64,000 nt of DNA from the NCBI RefSeq assembly GCF_950023065.1, contig NC_088681.1, forward strand, positions 38,288,836 to 38,352,835, in the 5' to 3' direction. Shown one piece after another: positions 27,101-42,100 of this stretch. The translations under genes and the position numbers were made by a program. The notes under the pieces were generated by a model that worked only from the letters and a program-made list of their open reading frames with translations, was not told where the DNA came from and searched no databases. This DNA is from Planococcus citri (Eukaryota > Arthropoda > Insecta > Hemiptera > Pseudococcidae). Position 1 is the first letter of the stretch. The number at the start of each line of letters is the position of its first letter.

Positions 27101-30100
27101 AATCAAACGTGGTTTGCAAAGTCTAGTTTTGATTTTTGGGTCAAACAGTTTCCAGAATCAGAATCCGAATCAGAGATCAAACTTTTCAAAACGAGCAAAA
27201 AATAGATATCATTTTGGGAATTGTCCAACATCAAAATCAAAAGACCCAGGGAATTGACATTTCAAGCGGATCATTTTACAGGTAAATTTTCACAATACCT
27301 ATTACGAATTCACTTATGAATAATTCTGTCTTCGGTCCTGGTACCAAAATTAGATTACTCGTGAATTTTGAACGCTTGAAAACTATTGAATGGGTTATTC
27401 ACCGCGTGTTTATCTTGAATCTTACGTCATCACTTTAAACTCGAGTACATGACAGGAAAATGTATCGATTAAATCAAACATAGGTAAAAATATAGTAGGC
27501 GCTAGACAGGTACCTAATCAAGTCGGGTATCAAAATTCCCAAAATGAGAAGCAAACTCATAATACGGCGTGTAATACGACTCAACAACTCGTACGTCACA
27601 AGTTAAGTACATCTGCGCAACACGGGTTGATTTAAAGCATTTGAAATATATCTCGCAGGAGTTATTCTATAGAGCAATCGTTTCAATTTTCATTTTGAAT
27701 ATTTTATTACAGATTTTTACGACGACGACGTCACATCGGATCTCGTATCCTTATTAGAAAAAAAATATCAATATCCCAATTTAATATATTTCCATATTAG
27801 CGTGAATATTTTTCGAGCGAAAATCAATTGTGTAAACAAATCCGTACCCTTAAAACTTACACGAAATACAAATCCCTTAATAAACATCATCATCGATATC
27901 GTCACCGAAAAAAAAAATAATAATAATTTCGAGTAAAAACAGTTTTTACGAAATCGAATTTGTTTCTTTTTTTATAGGCTATATGATTTCTGTGTAGGCA
28001 GAGAGCTGGGTACCTAAGTGTATCTGGTAACCTTTCATTTTTTTCCCCTTCTTATGTATTAAGATATTTTTGCACCTCTGGCTCTGTGATAGATAGGTAG
28101 AACCCAACTAGATTTATGTATCGAATACACTATTCGTATAAATTGTCCACCTGTAGACCAATACACGTCAATTTTTTAAATCTTTCACACACTTATGTAC
28201 GTCTACGTACATTGAATTTTTATGCAACATGTCGCGAACAGAATTAGTTCCACGTATAATAAGTAAAATTGGCCAACACTCACCGATAGTCTTTCCTTGG
28301 CATGAATATATCGACACTTTTGCACGTAGTAGAATATAATCCATCCTAATGATACGACCATTAATACGATGAAGGAAACGCTGACGAATAATACAGAAGT
28401 CCTGCAACAAAATTACCAATTATTTGTAAGTAACGGTATTTTCGTATACATATAATAAACGCGAAACGTTGAACTTTATCAAAGTTCACTGCCACATTAA
28501 GACTTGCACACGTAATGTAAAGCTGCTGCGGTGCATTGGCGCGTATCGTTAAAAGCATACCCGCGGATATCTCGCTGTACAAGACGAGCAGTACCTCTTT
28601 CAAAACACGACGTAAATTTATAGAGATCTAACGAGCGTAAGAATCTCTCGAAAGCGTACATAGCGACACAATAAAAGTGAAAAAAACATCTTGTGAATTT
28701 TTTTCCCCGCTCAAATGTACCACCTTTTAAATCCTACCCTCAACGAGTACAATCTTGTAAAGAATCAACTTTATGTTTGGAGCATTTTTTTTTCAAGAAT
28801 TTTTCTACTCGTATTTTTTTTTCAACATGCCATACCTATTTGTCTGTATATACAGGGTGATCACTAAATGTCTCAAAAATATCATTTTTTGCATGTTATC
28901 ATGCAGCTATCATATCAAATTATTCTCAAAAATGAGAAATGCCTAAAATTAAATAAAAACCAGGTTATTTTCAGCATGTTTTATTTTAACAATTTGTTCG
29001 TCATTTCGACCACTTTTGGGATTGAAAACAACAATTTTTTGATGAAAGGCAAATTTTTCCATTTATTGGGAAGGGCCCTTTATTTTTTTCAAATTGATGC
29101 AATATTTTATGAATTTTCATTCAATTTTCGGTGATTTTCATACAAATTCGAGGAGATGTTAGCAATATTTTAGGTACAAAATTTTAATGATGCTTCATCA
29201 ATTTTTTTCAATTTTTCATCAACTTTGTGTAAACATTTTTCAAATTTCCTCATAATTTTGAGTAATTTTGTTCATATTACATAGGTTCTTATTTGAAGCT
29301 ATTTTTGACATTTTTTGGAAAACTTTATTGTGGTAAATTTTACTGATTTTTCGGCACTGCTGACAATTTTACGTGGATGCTGCTTTTCGCCAATATTTTT
29401 GAAAAATATTGTTGGTCTCGGTATATTTTGAGTAGATTTCTCAAGATCTTATGAATTTTTACAACATCTTCAATAGATAATTTTCAAATGAGGTAAAGGA
29501 ATTTTTTGTGTTTTTTGCACATTTTCAATAGTATTTCATCAACTTCTTACCAATTTTCAACCATTCAAACCTTTCATCAAAGTCGTCATCATTTTGAAGT
29601 TTCATTTTTTCATGCTTCCACCTCCTAAAGATTTCCATATTCTTTAATTTTCGTCAAAGTTCAAAAAAATATGGTCACTGAAAGTCCCCAAAATCGAAAA
29701 AAAAAATGATAAAATGTAATGAATAAATTTTTAATAGAAATTTTCAATTTTCGTAAGTTTTCTAAATTTTTTCTTCTTAAATAAAAAACCTCTACCGGTC
29801 TTCTGAGTATTTGGAGTTTTCCTGTATTGTATGAGACCCCCCTTCCCCCACCCAAAACGACAAAATCAACAAAACATGAAACTGAAAGAATTGATGAACT
29901 TTTTTTTTATTTTATGTTTCTGCGCCAGAATATTTCAATATAACCTCATTTTCCAAAAAAAAAACTCCCCTCGTACACCTAAAGCAACATTGATGTTCCA
30001 ATAAAGAATCCCAAATATAAAAAAAATCAACATTTTTCTGAAATTTTGAATTTTTTTGACAAAATTTCTCCAAACACACCCTTTTTTAGAAAAAAACATT

Positions 30101-33100
30101 CCGTAATCCTCCAAAAAAAATTCAAAAATTATTCTTTCTTTCATTTTTTGGTTTTCTTAAACTCTGAGAACTCCGTGCAAAAAAACTTGCATTATTTAAG
30201 AGAATAAAAGAGGTTTATTCTAAGGGATTCTGATGCAAATTTTATACGTATAAAAACCAACAACTTTGATGAATCTCTTTCAAAATGTTGAACAAAAAAT
30301 TGTGAAAAAAAGCTCACACACAAAAACAAATTTGAAAATGAATCAAAAACTTAAGAATGGTACAAAAATGCAGCTACCTATTTGAAAATCGTTTTACAAA
30401 TTTTTATGAAAAATCAAAATTTTGAATTTGTGAGCTTTTACAACAGTTTTATTTATGCTGGTTCCTGAGCAGTTTTCTCGATTGCATTGCCCCATGAACA
30501 AAATCCTGACGTGACGAATGAAGAGCTCAAATTTCCAGCTGCTTATACATTGAGGGGGCGATTGTTGATTTTTTTCGAAATAAAAATGTAACTCAAGAAA
30601 AAAATTGTTGTCAATTAGTCCCAGAAATGAGTGATGAAAAATGGAACATTTCGATTAATTATATCCTTCCCCCCCCCCATTTCAACACAGCGAAACAGCT
30701 CGGTTTGAAAACTGTAAACTCTAAAAATATAAAATTATATTTTGAAACAAATCGTATAAAATACGAATTCGAGCGAGAAAAATATAAAACGAATCTAAAA
30801 ATAACATTCAAGCTAAGTTTCCTCAAATTTTGAGAAGCCAAAAAACGATCTATTCTGAAATTATGACACGAAACGTGAATCAATGCAGAACATAAGGAAT
30901 CGTTTTCTAGACAATTTTGTCAGTTTAATATTCACTTTGGTAGGTATAATTGGTTAAAAAAATTAAGAAAACACAAGTACAAAATTACAGAAATTTCATC
31001 GAATAAGTCGGTGTAAAACATTCGGGGGTGGAAAACATCCCACTAAAGTAATTTCGCTCCACCGGTGGATTAATATATCATCAGCAAATGTTGCTCATAT
31101 ACTTTCATCATAAGTAAGTATACTTAGGTATCCGCATAGAGAAGAGTATCAAAACAAAACTAATTTATTAAAATATTCGTTTCGCCATCATGTCGTTCAA
31201 CTTAATGCTGGCAGATTTTAAATTTATCCCAAAGTATTTGTGTACCGAGAGAAAAGAGAAGATTGCCAACAAACAAACTGCACAATATAATTCCGACTAC
31301 AAAAGTTTAATTACTTTTTGAATTTATAATCAGCCGGAGTTTCAATTCGAGCGCAATTTGTGGCGTCGGCGCGTAAAAAACCACCGTTTTACTCGTATAT
31401 TATTTTTCGCATCTCCTCGTTGGGACTTTTATCTACATCTTCTATATTCTTCATCTTCAACATCGCTCCGTTACGTATATTTTTTTTTTGGAATATAACC
31501 TTTACTTTTATTCGACTCCTAAGAAGAAAATCTTTCGAATACCAAGGTCTTATAATGCGTACGTGCCAGTAATTCATGTGACAGGATTATTTCGAGAAGA
31601 GTACACGTGAAAAAGGCCTATTACCCCATTTCAATATGTAAATTCAAGTTTGCGAAGGCATAAAAAAAGGTACCATTTCAACACTATAGCAAACATCTTG
31701 AAAGTTTAAATAAAAATTCGCCATACCGGAGAGTTTTTCAAATAGAGAAAAAAACTTTTTTAAAAAGGTAGGTAGGTATAAGTAATAATAACAACCGCAA
31801 CACGATGTTGGTTGGAAATTCCGGCGCAAGTTTTTCCATATAAATTTTAAGCTAGCAGAATTCGAAATGAAAATATCCCTCGTGCTGTCAAGATACACAA
31901 TACTCGATAACTTTTAACCCTCTTCCTTGTAACATTATAAAACGAAGGTGAACACCATAATGAAAAAAACCAGTTGGTAAGTATAAAACCACACTAAAAT
32001 GCATCGTTCTTGATTACTATATCCTGATAAATCGAGTATACTTTTTCTATCATTTAGTCATAAATTACTCCGACGAGTAATAATTTTTTACATAAAATGA
32101 AGAAGATATCCCATTCGGCTACATAATTTTCCAGCAAGATGACGATGACGCCTACAAAAACGCAAAATTTTATAACAGTTGTCGACTGAAGCCCATTATA
32201 TTACTCTCTATAACTTTTCTTCGGCGTAAGGAAGTGAAAATCGATTCGATGAAATTTTACGAAAATTTGTCGCTTAATCTGGAAAATACGCACAAGATGG
32301 GGGGAAAATATGGTCGCGATACCAAAAAGCCATTCAATATCTAAAGGATAAACTTCCAATTCGACGATGAAATATTCTTTTTCGACGATTTCTTCCCAAG
32401 GGTAAGTCTATCATAAGTTTTGTACTAAGAACAAGAAGACGCGTCCTGTGTGCTTAGTATTGATCATCTTTTCGTTCTTTTTTTCTAAATGTAAGCTTTC
32501 GTAATTGTGCGTTTTCCGGGGGTAATTTGATAAGCGGTAAGAGACCAGTACATAATGCTTTCTGAACATTTTTTCTTCGAATTGAAAAACCATTTGGAAT
32601 CTAATACTACGAATTCCACTCGGGTGTATCTTTTGTGCACTGTATAGTAATTCTGTGTATATCACGTCGCAGCCTGTAGGCTATTATTTTATATTTTCAA
32701 AGTTTCCCTTTGGATTTTTATATCAAATTTTAATAAGGTTTTAAAAAATTGAAAGAAAAACTAACGAAATTAGAGTACTTAGGTAGTTAGAAAAGCAACT
32801 TCAGGAGTCTTCTGGGAGTTTCTTTTTTCAAATTTGACCCTTAAAACACCTATATCCTTGATCACTTCGATAGTGGGCATCAAAATTGGAAAATTACCAC
32901 AAATACAACCGCATGGCTCGTACTGATTTTTTTTTATGTAGTAACCAAAATACTCTGAAAAAGTAACCAAAAAGTGACAAAACGCGAGCAAAACATTTTA
33001 ATGAAGAAAAAAAATAAATACAGAACATTAGGTAGGTATAAATTGAAATAAATATTCTGCAGTTTAATTTTATAAAGTTGAACTAGGTACAATTTTGAAA

Positions 33101-36100
33101 CTTTTTGATGATGAAAAAAAAAGACTTTTCAACAATTTTTGGCAACAAAGTAGGTGAGCATTTTCGTAATTCCTAGCAGAAACTCAAATTTTTTGCAAAA
33201 TAACGCCAGACTTATCTTTTTGAATTTTTTTACAAAATTCGAGATTTTTGCACAATTTTTGAAGTTTGAAAGTTTTTGACAATCTTTGGCAAACAAATGA
33301 TACTTTTTTGAAAACTTCTGGAAAAGAGCGAGATTTTTTAATAATTTTTGGAAAAAAAGTGAAAATTTTTTAGCGATTGCGAGAATTTTGCAACTTTATC
33401 AAAAATTAGCCATGTTTGGGAATTATTGGCAAAAAATCACGTTTTTTTTGCAATTTGTCTCGAAAAGTGAGACTTTTTTGAAATATTGTCGGGTAAAACG
33501 ACGAAGATTCTAATCTCTTTGTAATTTTTGGCAAAAGGCATGACCTTTGAACAGTTTTTGGAAACGAGTAAGAATTTCCAACATTTTTTTGTAAAAAACA
33601 GAGAATTTTTCAATTTTGACAATTTTTAGAAAAAATTAACATTGACAATTTTAACAAAAAGCAGGACTTAGTGGCAATTAACTTACTTAAGTATAGACAA
33701 AAATAATACTTTTTAACAATTTCTAAAAAAAAAATCTTTTGAAGATTTTTGAAAAAAAAAGTGAAAGTTTTTAGCAATTGTGAGAATTTTTTAAAAAACA
33801 AAAATTTGACAACTGTAGCAGAAATTAACAGTTTTTGGGATTTTTTTTTATTAGCAAAGAAATAACATTTTTCCTCGCTTATTTTTTTGTAAAAGTGAGA
33901 AGACTTCTTTTTTGAAATTTTGTTGGGTAAAAGAAGGATATTTGTTTGTAATTTTTGGCAGTTTTTGCAAAAAGCAAAAGCTTAGTTCAATTTTTGAAAA
34001 ACATCAAAACTTTTTAAACATTTTTCGAAAAAATTAATAGTAGGTACCTAGGTAGATATTAATTTAGCAAAAAACAGGAATTTTTGACAATTTTATTATT
34101 GGCAAAAAAAATGATACTGTTTTGGGACCTTTGTTGAAAATGGGAGAGTTTTTTTCAATTTTTTGGCTACAAATTGAGACTTTAAGACATTTTTTGACTA
34201 AAAAAATCAATTTTTAGAAAAAACTGAAGATTTTTTGATTTTTTTTTTTGCAAAAAAGCGACAATATTCAGAAATAAATGAGTGATCTACCTATTTGGAA
34301 ATTTTGACAAATTATTTGGCAAAAGGCATGGCTTTGTAAATGTATCGCATAAAATGGACTGTAGCCAATTGGAAAAGATGAAAAAAGATACTGAAAAAAT
34401 TGAATATTTGAAAATTTGTGTAAAAAAACAACTATAATTATGTGTACTTCTACGTCAAAAGGGCCCATTCGGTCGGTGCTGAGAAGGGTGTAGATTTTAT
34501 TTTTCAAAAATCGGTACAATCTTCCAAAGTTTTCCAATTGATTTAAATGGCGTGCGAACGTGAAGCTTTCATGGACAGCTTCACACTCAAAACACTGTTG
34601 GAATCCACCGGAGAACATTGGAAGCTTATTTTGATTTTTGAAAAATAAAATCTATACCCTTCTCGACACCGACCGAATGGGCCCTTTTGACGTAGAAGTA
34701 CACATATGGTGACCAAAACTCAGAAAAAGTAACCCAAGCCTGTTATAATAATTTTGAAAATAAATTTGACTGACTTTCAACACAATTATTTGATCTTCTT
34801 ATCCTCAGTTTAATATGAATTTTCCTCCGAAAAAGACAAACAGCCAGATCTTTAATAAGGTAGTCCATGTAGAGGGCAATGCCCTGTCCACTGAAACAGA
34901 CTCTAATACGAACTTGATCTAAAACGTTCGTTGGTGTTTAGTTTTAATGGTTGTATCATTCATTTGTATACATCATGATTAGGTAGAATGAAACTAAATG
35001 AAACCAAAGCTGCTGGAATGCAAGACAACATGTCCTATTGAACTGGCCAAGGCGATAATCTCGTCGATCGATTTCTTCGTAAATCAGGGTTATCTTATCG
35101 TTCAACTTATTATGTATTTCACTACATATAGATAATACGAGTATACATCGCGTCACGCAATGAAAAATTTCATTAACAAGACAGCGTGTTTAGAATAGGT
35201 AGGTGTTGGTTTAAATCTGAAAACTTCTCTCATCCGTGAATCAAGCAATGGCGAAAAAAATCTCAATTTAACATCCTCGCCGTACCCAGACCTACATCTG
35301 CTGTAAATGAAAACAAAATCATCCGACCAAGGTATACGAGTACAAAGTTGTACAGCTTTTACTCTGTGTAGGTATTTTTCTCTACATCTCCGCAGGCTTT
35401 TTAATCGTAGGTACTGTAAAAGCTGCTCGTTTAAAGCTTTTTAGATAATTGGAAGGTAATTTAGTAAAAGTGCAATAAGCTCGGTTCATCGTGTGCTAAA
35501 GTAATATAGCGTAGCGGATATGGATGACGAGAAAGCACGTCGTTGTGTCGTGGCTTAAGGCTTCTCGAGGATTTAGAAAATGAATAAAATGAAAAGATTT
35601 ACTTTATAATGATATTTAGAAAAAATTATTTCGCCGAGGTTACGTTATGTTTTCTTTCAACTTTATCCTCTTTTGAATAAAGTTGTATCTGAGAGTACTT
35701 TGCATTAAATTGCATCGTTTTTGAAGAAAAAAAAACACGTGTGTTTTTTATTTATCGAATTTTTTCTCTTTTTCGATCATCTTTTTTGCACACAAGTGGA
35801 TCCGCGAATAACGCTGTATTCAATTTCAAGTACCTATACCTAGACCTACTTAGCAAAGTTCAACGCGGAATACGATTTACAATATTGGTATAACTTCCTT
35901 TCACGTAGGAAATACACGTTTCCTTCTTTACTGCGTTTTTTTTTCAGCTTTTGCAAATGCATTTCTTTGAAGTCGTTTTGAAAAAAAGTAATAAAGAAGC
36001 CATAAAAATTCTTCAAACGGCCAATCCACGCTTAGTAGTAGGTATTACCGTAAAGTTTTAGGTCATTGGGTAAGTAGAAAAAATGACTTTAGTACGGAAA

Positions 36101-39100
36101 GGCAAATAAATGCACCATGCTCATAATACGAAAAGTGCTCGTATACGGAATAAGAATAGAAAAATACTCGAAAGGTGGGAATAAGATCTAAAGTTTTTAC
36201 AAGACTTTGATTGCTTAAAATGAGCACGTAAAAAATTCAAGCTCCTGATGTAAAATTCTTAGTTTCACTATGATTGTGTTTGAAAATTTCAAATTGGAAA
36301 TTTTTCGACTCTTGAGAATTCACTGGTTCACTGCTCATTTGAGATTCTTGGGTTGTTCTTCGACGTGACATTTCGAACTTGTCGCGTAAATATTCAACTT
36401 TTCATCCCATTTAAGTATGAAAACTCAAAGTTTCAAAATTTTGATTTTTTTCTGAGAATATTTCGCTCCGTGAGCGAGTTGTGTTGTGATTGAAGATTAC
36501 GTGAATATTATCATCGATGTATGTAGGTAAGTTTTGAAGCGATTTTGAAGCATAGAATTTTAACGAGGACTCTATCGAAGTAAAAGAGGAATTCACTTCC
36601 AAAAAATGGTGTCGAAATTGCAAAAAAAAATACAAAACAAAAAGAATTAAGTCATCGTGTGATCGATTGTCGTGTTCTTAAAGGCAAGGCACTGAATACG
36701 AATATGATCTCAATTTTCCAATTTAACCGCCCCCTCCCCCTCGGGGTCCTAATATACCCTAAATAGAGCGGAAATTTGAAATCTATGAACAGAAGTATGA
36801 CCTTAAATTGGTTTTTTATTGGACTTAATGTTCAATCTACAACACTTTCCCCTCTGCAAATTTGAAAAAAATCATTGAAGTACTCGTAAGTATGATTTTG
36901 AGGACGTGAAAAATTAAAATAACCTTACTTTTTCGATTGGTTCTCGTTCTCGGCTCCCAGTTCCCCTCCTCTTCGCCTCAGTACCAAATTATGACTCGAA
37001 TTTCATTCTCATTTAACAAGAATCAATCGTCGTCCTCCCCTCCGCAGATCCATTCAACACAAAAATTCGAAGAAAAAATATTAAAAACTTCATAAATTTT
37101 ACATCACGTTTTGAGATCTGGAATTCGTGCGAAAAGTTCACGTCTAGACATCTCTGGTTTTCGTATTAATTTGGTTCAGCGCGATAAAAGCATGGGAATG
37201 TGGAGTAAAAAGCTTTAGTCAACTTGATCAATAACACGCGCGCTTTTTTCTCGACACGTTATTTTTCACCTTGTCAATTATTACAAATACTTATAGCTAG
37301 TCACAGGGAATAATAAATCAAGATGGATGGAATACAACTGGAGGTACGGTTATAAAAACGATAAAAAAATCGTCGTCGGATATCGATTACGTAGCTCAGA
37401 CCAGGATGCTATAAATAACCGAATCTGTATGGGTAATTTTTCGCTTATAAATGTACTGAAGCCTATATCCGGAGATAATTTTTCTCCCTTATACTCGATA
37501 ATTCGCTATATAACCTCGCATACATATTCGATTTGGGTACAATGACTGCAATACCTACCTTTATCAAAGAAATGATAGCTCGAAGCTCGCTAAAAAGCTC
37601 CTATAGAAAACCTACTTTGTATTGAAAAAAGCAACAAAAATCGATGCCTGGTGTAAAAAATTCGTTCGCAGTTATAGGTAGGTAGGTGGTAGGTATATTA
37701 TGACGATATAGGTGTACACATGAATGAGGGCGAATTGATGGTGATGGCTACGGGAGGGGTATTATCGTATCCTCATTTCTGTGATCCTTTTCAGTGCCAA
37801 AAATATCGACGTAGAGTAACTTTGGCGTATCACGCGGTTTTTCGAATATTTGGTTGGTTTTGTTCCCTCTACGCTTACTGTGCCATAATATATTTCATAC
37901 AAATAATATCTAAAATGAAACGATGTAGCACAAAATCGCAACATCAGCGCACCCCTTCTGCCCTTCTGACAAACCTAAATATCATTTTTTTCGTCGTTGT
38001 CCGATAGGTATACAAGCAGCAGGTAAAACTCTTCCATGCGAAAGGGTGAAAAAAAGACCCGGAAACGTGTAGAACTGATTCATCGTTTAGCGTACTGAGA
38101 TCCTCCACTCGACTCTCGTCCACGCCACTGGAACGTTTACCGCATTTTAAAAAATTTACGTTCTTTTTCCCCTTCTGCTCCATTGCAACTTTCGTCTTCC
38201 TGTCTCGTTGTATCGAGTTCGGCCAATCTACTATGTGCTGTATGCAAACGTCGTGTCTCCTCGAAGCGTTAAATTTATGCGCATATTTTAATCGGAAATT
38301 TATTTAAAAGATGGCAAATAAATTGAAGGTGGTTTTTACGAGTACCTACCAACCTCTATATACACGAGTGTGTGCAAAGTGTACAATGTACAATACATGT
38401 CTTCTGTACTGTAAACACTCGTTTAATGGCGAGAGTTTAATTTTCATTCGTTTGTATGTGGAGGATTTCTGTTCCTGGTGGATCGATTGCGTGAACACGG
38501 TTGACACAATTTTTTTTTTCAGAATCTCTGCATTCTTTGATTTTTTAGGCAGGTAATTTTTGCAATGATCTTCAACCGACAAATTCAAATTAAACTCAAG
38601 TTCACCTTTCAATTTTTGACAATTTTTTTAAAAATTATGAATGAATGGAAATTTTTTATCTATGTTTTTACTGAAGAGGCAGCATCACTACCTGAAATGA
38701 CCTTTTAATAATTGGAAGGTCATTGCTTCTGGTAACTGAATTGGAAAAAAATAAATGCTAAAAATCTGGAAATGGGTTTGATTACAACGTCTTCTGGAGC
38801 AATTTGAAATTGCTGGAGAAAAGACAACTTTTGCTCAAGGCTCAAGATGGGCCGAAAAAAAAGTGACACGATTCGGGGAAGGGGTCGACTTTGTGAAGTA
38901 AGCGAAGTTACGAGCATTTTGTTGCAAAAATTGACAATTTTGGAATTGTTTTGAAAATTAGACATTTTTTCAGAATTTTGACTAATTGATTTGGAATAAC
39001 GAACTTATGGCAGGATTAAATTTTCAGCTTCCAAAGATTATTACAATTCACCTTCGGGAGCGATTTGAAATCGCTGGCGAAAAGTCAACTTTTGCTGGAG

Positions 39101-42100
39101 GCTCCAGATCGATCCAAAAATGGTGGTAATCGATTCCGGAAGGGGGAGGGGTTAATTTAGCATACAAACCGAATTTCAGATTTTTATTATTTCTATGTTG
39201 GCTCTTTTTGTAGAAAATTAATATTACCAACAGGCTATTTTGGCCATTTTTAAAAATTCGCCAAAAATCAAAATATCAACTTCGGCAGCAGAAAATTGAG
39301 TTCTGAGGTCTGGGTCACATGCTCTTTCATTGAGCCAAATTTCAGATCGATCGAAATTGATGAATTGTACAAATTCACTGGTAAGATTAATTTAGGACAG
39401 CTGCAAAAAAAATTCTACACTTTGACAACATTTTTTTGAAAAAATTCTTTAATTTTGAACAAAAAGTAAGTATGTCTCAAAATTCTGTGGTATTTGACAG
39501 ATTTATCTTTTTTTTAAACTTAGAAGAAGTATTTTCAGCGATTTAATGACATTTTCTAGATTTTTCGACAGAAAGTCAACGCATTAAAAAAATTGCTTCA
39601 ATTTCAATAACACCTACTGGCTACTATCAGTAAAAAAAAAAAAAAAAACAACAACCAATATTCTTGGTTTTCACAGAAAAATATCCGCACCTATAACGAA
39701 TTAGAATGAAAATCTAGTAAAAAAATATGCCATACGAAGGACATATAAGACCACCACCGTACCTAATATCTTTCATACGAGTACTACCAGTGTTCAGTGT
39801 TTACCTGTGGTTCTCTCTCTCTTTCTTATACGTAATAATTAATCGGATATTTTTTTAATACGCTAGAGCTGGTTTTACACTGTGAATTATTTTACGTCAT
39901 TTGGATTGGTACGTGCTCATTGTTTGGGCTGAATTTTTTTTGCGCGCATTTCAATTACTATGCGATTATTGTTACCGGGAAATGAAAATTTTTTCGTGTA
40001 AATAAATACACGTTTTGAAACGCGCATGGTTCAAAATAATCACGAATTTAGTATCTTGTTTATGTACAATGATGTTTAGAAAAAATTGACTCATCGATTG
40101 CTCGCTTCCTTGGCTACGTTTCCGTCCGGGATTGATAGCAATAATTATTACAAAACGTATAAGGTAAGGCACACAGATAGGCAAAAGACATACTTACTTA
40201 TAAATACGTAGACGACCGATCCAGACCGACAACGACAACACAACACACGCCACTCTCGAGTAGGTAAATTTCACCCCCCTCGCACCTCTTCCTCTAACTC
40301 CTTCGCGCTCGCTACGCAACCCGGTCCTTCACCTCGCATTTTTTTCAAATTTTTTTTTTGTCAAAAACAAAATTTTCAGATTAGGCATATCGAAAGCCTA
40401 GAATACATAGAATCAATAAAACAAATTCATTTTCTAGTTTTCACGCTGAGTTTCCATTCTATGAACTGAATATTGCCATGGTTACAACTATAAGATAAAG
40501 AGGTCAGAGATGACGTTTGAACGGCGAACACTTTACAGTAATTATTGTAAAGTCTTCGGAGTACGCTATTTTTTTTCTACTTTTTAATCATCATTTTTTT
40601 TTTTTGCACTGTATAACAACAGTGCACACGTACGAACAAATTAGGTACAGATAGAGATACTACTGCATCGTCGCAACAATTACCCATAAGAGAAGTAGAA
40701 AAAAATTGTAATTTTGTCCACAAAGAAGGTTACCGCGTGTGACTGAACCGTTATTCGTACAAAGAACTTTAATTAAACTTTACACACACATAGGGCATAG
40801 GTGTATCTACTGCTTACTGGTCAAGCCGGATGCTTCCGCATTTGAAAATTTTATAGATTTGGTTTTTATTACGTTGCGGTTTTCATTTTCAAGTAGTGGA
40901 AAATCAGGTTTTTCGTGTGTATTTTTTGTTAAAGAGTGAAAATTTTGTGCATAAAACAAATACAGCAGCGGTGTAATAAACTCATACTGTAAACCACGTT
41001 TTGTGTTGAAATTCTCACTTCTCACTTCGAACTTGTCGATTGAAAACAAAACAAAATTCCCAAACGAAATATGAGATGAATAGATATTTGGAAATGTTAA
41101 ATAGTTATTAAAAAAATAACACGAAAAATTAAATGAAAATGAACTACCTACATCATATTTTGGAAACGGAAATGATTGGAAAGCTGAATGGATTCAAATA
41201 AAATTTTCCGGGAAAAAACATAAATAAAAGTTATAAAAAATTAAGGAAATCAAAATTAGTGAGACTCAAAAAAAATTTTTTTTAATAAAAAAACATTAGA
41301 TACATGAGTCGAAATTGAGTTTGGTAAAATTATCAAATCAATAACAAAAAAATTAGAATTTCAAAGCAAAACTTGAATTGGATTTTCTGATTTTTTCAAA
41401 GCAAAAAATGAACACAAAAACTTCGTTTGAAAAAAGTAAAAATGAACTCATGGTGAACCAAGAGGTTCGCCAAAAATAAAAAAAATCATACCGTAATTTT
41501 TTCAAATTTTTTAAAAATTGCACGTAATAAAAAAATTGTAGGTAATTAAAAATAGAGTAAAAATAAGAATTCGAAGCAGAATTTTTTTTTAAATCGCAAG
41601 AACAAAGTTTTTGATTGATTTTTACAAAAATTACTAAGGCAAAAAAAAAATGAAAAAAAACTTCATAACTTGATGAAAAATGGGAAAAAAGTTTGTTAAA
41701 AGTTTTCTCAAAATTTATTCTCATTCTGCAATACGCAGAGAAAAATTTTTAAAGAAAAAATGGCTTGATCGGATTCTCCAAAATACACACATAAATAATC
41801 AATTTCCTCTTTAAATGTCAAGTGAAAAAATTCAAAATAGAAATTGATAAATCCTTGAAATTCAGATTTTCATTCAGCACTTGAGGAACTGTCGAAGAGG
41901 GGAGGGGAAGAAGTACTCCCACAAGCAGAAAATTGAAATATGGACATGAATTTTATTACTTTTTCGTTTAATACAAAAGGATAAAAAATTAGATAGATAC
42001 TCGTGGACAGTTATTTTTAAAAAACTCAAACTTTCAAGGGATCATCAAGAGCTCACAGGATGGAATAATTTATCGTTAATAGTTTCATTAATATAGGTCC

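Noticed and set aside
35153..35300. A minus-strand 48-codon frame after a good acceptor (TTTTCATTTACAG), also in a phase that fits the PA-end exon
   Set aside because: The peptide has no recognisable feature and no nearby polyadenylation signal was noted. It shows how often such frames occur by chance in these introns, and it lowers confidence in the better candidate at 42045-42144.
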